Of a DNA stretch of 9,543 bases, positions 6,361-9,543 are shown in pieces (the first letter of the stretch is position 1; every line of letters begins with the position of its first letter). Made by a program: the position numbers and the translations under genes. The stretch comes from Bacillota bacterium (lineage in GTDB: Bacteria; Bacillota_C; Negativicutes; JAEYSJ01). Below the pieces are notes generated by a model, which had not been told where the DNA came from, searched no databases, and saw only the letters and a program-made list of their open reading frames with translations. The stretch spans positions 1 to 9,543 of the forward strand of contig JAEYSJ010000376.1 in NCBI GenBank assembly GCA_023434855.1. Reading direction: 5' to 3'.

Positions 6361-7293
6361 TCATCCCTTTAGCAATTCATGCAATAAATAGGTAAAAAAC
6401 GATGACACGGCAAAAATTGAAAAGTATACCAACCCCATTTTTATCCGAAAACTTTTATCAACATCATAATATCCTTCGGGCTCCTGCCCCTTATGTTTCC
6501 ATACTTTCCAGGCCTTTCCTACAGCCATAATTAAAATCAAAAGAGCAATCGGATTAAAATAATATATTAACATGATTGCCATAACGATAATTCCAACAAT
6601 CCACATGACTGGTGACAAAGCAGCTGCAATACGTCCTCCATCCAGAGGATGCACCGGAATCATATTAAATACAGTTATAAAAAAGCCAAAATAAGCCAAA
6701 GCACCCCACAAAGACGAATTAGCAAAAAGTGCTGCTGCAAAACAGGCAAAAGCACCTACCATACCAACAAGTGGTCCGCCAAGCGCAACAAATGATTCAG
6801 TTTTTGCATCTTGCGGTTCTTGTTTTAATTTGATAAATGCCCCAACAAAGGGGATGAATACAGGCAAACTGACATCTAGTTTTTTCAATTTAGCAAAATA
6901 CAAGTGCCCCATTTCATGGACAAATATGAGCAGCACAATTCCTATGGCATATTTCCAGCCGTAAATATAGGCATAAGAAGCTATCATTACGATCATCGAT
7001 AGTCCAGTGGTCAAAAACTTACTCAACTTTAGTACTTTTACCAGGAAATACAACGGTCCCAGTAAAAGCTTGAGTTTACCGAACAACAGGCCAAGTACGG
7101 CCAGTATTCCCATCCACCAATTGCGCTTTTTTTTAGGGCCGGCGTCCTCGGTCGGTATATATATATCCTCTTCTAGGCCGGAAACCGTCTGAACCTGAGA
7201 TTCTCCATCATACAGTACTCCCGGTGAGGACGACCGTACCTGCTCTTCCTTATCAACCTTCCGAATACTATCATTACCATCTTCTCTAGTCAT
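6361..7293 (-). CDS. Site-2 protease family (M50) intramembrane metalloprotease
   Basis: A 310-residue membrane protease. The frame could open at a TTG at 7344, but AAGGA (7306-7302) is 8 bases before the ATG at 7293, so the start MTREDGNDSIRK is chosen. Zinc motif HEMGH (126-130) lies in a membrane helix, and the third ligand is in NMIPVHPLDGG (210-220), the classic S2P pair. About 60 hydrophilic, acidic residues precede the first helix; hydrophobic segments follow at roughly 61-84, 95-112, 114-132, 169-192, 196-214, 229-260 and 287-305. Family members cut membrane-anchored regulators such as anti-sigma factors. No PDZ or CBS domain is seen, so this is a minimal form unlike RseP or SpoIVFB with CBS. 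No substrate candidate lies nearby. It appears to be transcribed alone, isolated by the terminator at 7468-7492 upstream. Confidence 0.9.
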   Translation of the reverse strand: MTREDGNDSIRKVDKEEQVRSSSPGVLYDGESQVQTVSGLEEDIYIPTEDAGPKKKRNWWMGILAVLGLLFGKLKLLLGPLYFLVKVLKLSKFLTTGLSMIVMIASYAYIYGWKYAIGIVLLIFVHEMGHLYFAKLKKLDVSLPVFIPFVGAFIKLKQEPQDAKTESFVALGGPLVGMVGAFACFAAALFANSSLWGALAYFGFFITVFNMIPVHPLDGGRIAAALSPVMWIVGIIVMAIMLIYYFNPIALLILIMAVGKAWKVWKHKGQEPEGYYDVDKSFRIKMGLVYFSIFAVSSFFTYLLHELLKG

Positions 7294-7437
7294 GCCGCAC
7301 ATCCTTACATTTAATATGGTACTGTGCCACGTATATTGCAACAATCCCTAATTTCAGTTACTAAAATATAAATTTCTTCAACATAAGAAAAAAAACTCCT
7401 TTTTTAAGTAAGAAAAATGTAAAACAGGCTACATGTG

Positions 7438-7459
7438 CATTCTAGAAATATACATTCTA
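7438..7459. repeat. Direct repeat CATTCTA x2 upstream of the protease gene
   Basis: CATTCTA occurs at 7438-7444 and 7453-7459, a 15-bp repeat interval, with TAGAA/TTCTA symmetry between them. It lies about 145-165 bases upstream of the protease start and just after the CHAD terminator, where a regulatory site could be. No sigma-A promoter was convincing here. Confidence 0.25.
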
Positions 7460-7467
7460 ATACAGAG

Positions 7468-7492
7468 AAAAAGAGAAAGCCTTTGCTTTCTC
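7468..7492 (-). terminator. Intrinsic terminator of the sixA-CHAD unit
   Basis: On the minus strand GAGAAAGC (7492-7485), loop AAAG, GCTTTCTC (7480-7473), then TTTTT (7472-7468): a perfect 8-bp stem with a T-run, 40 bases after the CHAD gene stop. Confidence 0.88.
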
Positions 7493-7531
7493 CTGATAAT
7501 ATGTTCAATCATCATACAGTATAGATTTTTC

Positions 7532-8470
7532 TTAAAATGGCAGCTTGAAATGGTAATTCTTCAATTTATCCCGCAGGTCGTTAGTCTGTGAAGCCTGCCA
7601 GCCTATCAGAATTCCTGCTTCATAGTGCAGCTCCGGTATGGCGGACTCCGCCAACAACTCATGAACCAGCATAAGGTTACGATAATTGTCATGTAAATTT
7701 CCCAGTTGCTTCTGTATTGTTTCTAAAGTATTAGCCACCGCATGGGTATTTTCCTTGAAAAATAGCTTAACATTTTCTATAGCATAACGCAATTTTTTCC
7801 CCTTAATACGCAGCCTGTGAATTGCTGCATGATCAGTTACATCTATTACTTCCCATTCCTTGCTAAATTTCTTAAACCAAGATTTCAAGCGCCCCTCGGC
7901 AAAATCGGCAATGGAAACGGCAGGTCTGAGAATTTCCTCCCAGTAATTATCTAATAGCAAGGCCCAAAATTCTAACAACGGCCTGGTCGCTCTGCCGCAC
8001 AACAGCTTTTCCCGCACCTGACTGATAGCTACAGATCGTTTCTCCCGCAAAACCCCGGCAAGCACTGCCAACTTTTGATAGTCCTCCTGGCTATTCTGAA
8101 TTTTCGCCCATTCTGCTGCTAAAACATCCAATTCCCGCAGATAGGCCAACTCCATTCCCAATTGCCGCAATTTCTCCTGAAATTCAATATATTTTGACTG
8201 GTTAATAAAGGGACGGCTGAAAGAAAACATCGCCCGGAGTTTTCTTAGTTTTACTCTGAACTGATGCAGTTTTTCCGGCTCGTCAGGTTGATCCAAAAAC
8301 TCCTGCTGGGACTTGATAACCCCCTGTAAGCAGTTGAATAGTATTTCTCTCAACGCTGTTCCAGCCGGTTCATTCCCCTTTAGCTCAATTTGGGGTGGCA
8401 TTTTTTCCGGGTAAGTTAAAATACCAGCAAATTTCGCTCCCTGCAAATAGGCTCTTGGAGCTTCCACCAT
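7532..8470 (-). CDS. CHAD domain-containing protein (polyphosphate-binding type)
   Basis: A 312-residue soluble, helical, basic protein. AAGGAGG lies 7 bases before the ATG, a near-ideal site. CHAD domains are pairs of four-helix bundles whose conserved His, Arg and Lys line a pocket that binds inorganic polyphosphate. The diagnostic repeats are present: HQFRVKLRKLRAMFSF (69-84), LRELDVL (111-117), IHRLRIKGKKLRYAIE (217-232) and LGNLHD (256-261). The CHAD part covers about 36-305. There is no CYTH (triphosphatase) domain in front, unlike CYTH-CHAD fusions; the first ~35 residues (GAKFAGILTYPEKMPP) look like a short separate extension. The gene follows the sixA-like gene by 40 bases and ends at a strong terminator, so the two are probably one operon. 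CHAD proteins often neighbour polyphosphate kinase or phosphatase genes, but none is in this window. Confidence 0.92.
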   Translation of the reverse strand: MVEAPRAYLQGAKFAGILTYPEKMPPQIELKGNEPAGTALREILFNCLQGVIKSQQEFLDQPDEPEKLHQFRVKLRKLRAMFSFSRPFINQSKYIEFQEKLRQLGMELAYLRELDVLAAEWAKIQNSQEDYQKLAVLAGVLREKRSVAISQVREKLLCGRATRPLLEFWALLLDNYWEEILRPAVSIADFAEGRLKSWFKKFSKEWEVIDVTDHAAIHRLRIKGKKLRYAIENVKLFFKENTHAVANTLETIQKQLGNLHDNYRNLMLVHELLAESAIPELHYEAGILIGWQASQTNDLRDKLKNYHFKLPF

Positions 8471-8496
8471 TTACAACCTCCTTCCCTAACGACACA

Positions 8497-8519
8497 TCAT
8501 TTTGAATTATCTAAAATGA
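8497..8519. repeat. Intercistronic palindrome between sixA-like and CHAD genes
   Basis: TCATTTT (8497-8503) and AAAATGA (8513-8519) are exact inverted repeats separated by 9 bases, with partial symmetry inside. The element spans the stop codon of the sixA-like gene and ends just before the CHAD ribosome binding site. As RNA it would be a weak A-U hairpin without T-run, so it might tune the ratio of the two proteins or be chance. Confidence 0.35.
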
Positions 8520-8975
8520 CCGGCTGACAAACCAATATAATTCACCTTCCGGAGGATTAGCTGCAACAAGTTTTATTCCGGCTGCCGCTCCTTTTTTAAA
8601 TGGCAGGACGACACCGCTAATCTGCTCACTCCATTCACTGAGATAAGGTTCATGCCCAATTATGATAGCACAAGTGCCTGTACCAAGCTTTGCTAATTCC
8701 TCTGACAACATAGTCAAATCCCCGCTCGCAATTGCGGGTAGTTCGGTAACTCTCCGGATCTCCAGGACATTGGCCACAATTTCCGCTGTCTGACGAGCGC
8801 GAATAAGTGGACTTGTCCAAATATAGATTGTATGACGTTTTGGCAAAAAGCATTTCAGCGATTTAGCTACTCTCCGGACGATATCTCTTCCTTTGTCGGT
8901 CAGTTCCCGGTCATCGTCTTTTTCCCGGCTGCCACGCTCTTCCGCATGACCATGCCTAAATAAGATTAGCTCCAT
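8511..8975 (-). CDS. sixA: SixA-like phosphohistidine phosphatase (histidine phosphatase superfamily)
   Basis: A small single-domain phosphatase. The frame opens at an ATG at 9002, but AAGGGGGGAG lies directly before the ATG at 8975, so the start MELILFRHGHAEERG is preferred, giving 154 residues, the usual SixA length of about 160. The catalytic RHG motif has phospho-accepting His8; SPLIRARQTAEI (55-66) carries the phosphate-binding Arg; IIGHEP supplies the second His108. E. coli SixA removes phosphate from histidine on HPt or PtsO/NPr-type carriers in the cytoplasm; here the partner is unknown. Other short phosphoglycerate-mutase-like phosphatases are possible, but the early ELTDKGR and GHEPYLSEW patterns fit SixA well. 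First gene of the pair with CHAD, 40 bases apart. Confidence 0.88.
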   Translation of the reverse strand: MELILFRHGHAEERGSREKDDDRELTDKGRDIVRRVAKSLKCFLPKRHTIYIWTSPLIRARQTAEIVANVLEIRRVTELPAIASGDLTMLSEELAKLGTGTCAIIIGHEPYLSEWSEQISGVVLPFKKGAAAGIKLVAANPPEGELYWFVSRSF

Positions 8976-9134
8976 ACACTCCCCCCTTAATGACAGTATC
9001 ATTTAAAAAAAATCCTCTCTATATTCTTCTATCCACCTGGTAAATAGTATACTTGCCGAGCAATTTTAGCTGCCTGCCGGAATGGGGCATTTCTTGCAAA
9101 AATTAGCAGCTTTAATGTGCCATTTAACAACAAA

Positions 9135-9155
9135 CTGCACGCAGCCAGCGTGCAG
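9135..9155 (-). terminator. Strong hairpin, probable terminator of the zinc-ribbon-like gene region
   Basis: CTGCACGC (9135-9142), 5-base loop, GCGTGCAG (9148-9155): a perfect GC-rich 8-bp stem. On minus it is followed by TTTGTTGTT, on plus by CATTTCTTCATT, so minus-strand termination upstream of the sixA-like gene is likeliest. The gap 8976-9313 also holds a decayed ribbon-like frame (9066-9230, see findings); I see no convincing gene in it. Confidence 0.6.
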
Positions 9156-9313
9156 CATTTCTTCATTATATATGATAAGTACATGGTATAAATCTACAAA
9201 TCCAGGAACAAAAGAAGACTGGCAAAAATTTTAGAAAGTATAAAACCTGGGACGAAATTACCAGATTAAGCCGTAATTATTGCCTCTTTAGCCGGTTGAT
9301 TAATCCAAGTTTT

Positions 9314-9418
9314 TCATTTTTTGCAATACACCGACGCTCTGTGTAACGTCCATGTCACAACCTTACCACATTCATGACATATAAAGGGCAGTAAAATAGG
9401 CTGTAAAGATTCTTTCAT
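9314..9418 (-). CDS. Tiny zinc-ribbon-like protein ending at TGA in place of the fourth cysteine
   Basis: ATG at 9418-9416 follows AAAGAGGTG with about 6 bases spacing and an extended -10 promoter, so expression is credible. The 34-residue product begins MKESLQPILLPFI and contains CHEC (14-17), then VVTWTLHRASVYCKK with Cys32, and stops at TGA (9316-9314). A zinc ribbon needs C-x2-C twice; the TGA falls exactly where the fourth cysteine (CKKC) is expected and differs from TGT or TGC by one base. Reading on gives 15 more residues, KTWINQPAKEAIITA, to TAA at 9268-9266. It could be a gene broken by one mutation, a selenocysteine codon, or a natural short protein. The layout recalls small cysteine-rich KTR-type ribbons, but I would not assign a family. 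The function is unknown. Confidence 0.5.
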   Translation of the reverse strand: MKESLQPILLPFICHECGKVVTWTLHRASVYCKK

Positions 9419-9443
9419 AGTAAACACCTCTTTATCTATTCTT

Positions 9444-9452
9444 ATTATAGCA
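9444..9452 (-). promoter_or_regulatory. Extended -10 promoter of the zinc-ribbon-like gene
   Basis: TGCTATAAT (9452-9444) on the minus strand is a perfect extended -10 element (TGnTATAAT), 25 bases before the start codon. No -35 match exists at 16-18 bases, as is allowed for extended -10 promoters. The predicted leader is about 20 bases and contains the ribosome binding site. Confidence 0.65.
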
Positions 9453-9464
9453 AACTCTTATTGC

Positions 9465-9486
9465 GCAGGCGTACTTTTTTGCCTGT
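9465..9486. promoter_or_regulatory. Inverted repeat CAGGC-N10-GCCTG at the -35 region
   Basis: CAGGC (9466-9470) and GCCTG (9481-9485) are exact inverted repeats with 10 bases between, centred about 27 bases upstream of the extended -10 box. The spacing puts the half sites on about one helical face, as for a dimeric regulator. Short arms mean chance is possible. Confidence 0.3.
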
Positions 9487-9490
9487 GAAT

Positions 9491-9543
9491 TTCTTAATTA
9501 ATTGAAGTCATACGTATTAAGAACTCATATAGCCAACCTCCTT
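9491..9543 (-). other. Edge region: strong ribosome binding site, three-codon frame and inverted repeat
   Basis: At the window edge the minus strand reads AAGGAGG (9543-9537), 8 bases, then ATG AGT TCT TAA (9528-9517). TTCTTAAT (9491-9498) and ATTAAGAA (9516-9523) are exact 8-bp inverted repeats overlapping this stop. No longer frame follows the site, so either a gene was lost here or the match is accidental. The region upstream is outside the window. Confidence 0.3.

Noticed and set aside
7370..7410. Seven-codon frame (MLKKFIF) behind AAGGAG upstream of the protease gene, as a leader peptide.
   Set aside because: Spacing of 11 bases through a T-run and a very short product; no attenuator structure or codon bias follows.
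9115..9234. 39-codon plus-strand frame ending in STWYKSTNPGTKEDWQKF.
   Set aside because: No ribosome site before the ATG, the 9135-9155 hairpin lies inside it, and the opposite strand has a frame with similarity to the neighbouring ribbon gene. Plausible amino acid mix at its end, so it deserves only a homology check.
9517..9543. Plus-strand CCTCCTT at the edge as a possible 16S rRNA 3' end.
   Set aside because: The bases before it do not match the conserved GGCTGGATCA of 16S rRNA; it is the complement of a ribosome binding site.

Overview
The window is AT-rich bacterial DNA with strong AAGGAGG-type ribosome binding sites and short intergenic terminators. Gene content (KdpD-type sensor, Cof-type HAD phosphatase, M50 site-2 protease, CHAD and SixA proteins) suits a low-GC Firmicute. 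I lean towards a Negativicutes or Sporomusa-like anaerobe, but that is inference from general flavour, not from a marker gene. No rRNA, tRNA, CRISPR array, insertion sequence or phage gene was seen. Most genes lie on the minus strand; only the AraC-type regulator is on plus.

Layout. 1-807 (minus, cut by the window edge) is a diaminopimelate-epimerase-fold protein in which both catalytic cysteines are serine. It diverges from an AraC-family regulator (963-1859), and the 155-bp gap between them holds a 25-bp near-perfect palindrome. A hairpin at 1866-1905 separates the regulator from a convergent Cof-type HAD phosphatase (2008-2850). Two small unrecognised proteins follow (3128-3430 and 3576-3785), separated by a terminator, then a KdpD-like sensor (3879-5933) that stops after its GAF domain and has no histidine kinase module and no kdpABC or kdpE beside it. 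A 427-bp gap with a promoter candidate and two hairpins leads to an M50 membrane protease (6361-7293). A strong terminator at 7468-7492 ends a two-gene unit, sixA-like (8511-8975) then CHAD (7532-8470). The right end (8976-9543) has a terminator-like hairpin and a tiny zinc-ribbon-like gene (9314-9418) with a good promoter and ribosome binding site, whose expected fourth cysteine codon is TGA.

How the genes may work together. The AraC gene is the obvious candidate regulator of the divergent epimerase-like gene. The sixA-like and CHAD genes look co-transcribed and may join phosphohistidine signalling with polyphosphate binding. The short KdpD could sense potassium or nucleotides without phosphorelay output. 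The remaining genes look like independent single units. The points most worth following are the Ser/Ser epimerase, the kinase-less KdpD, and the zinc ribbon with TGA at a cysteine position plus a similar decayed reading frame just downstream.
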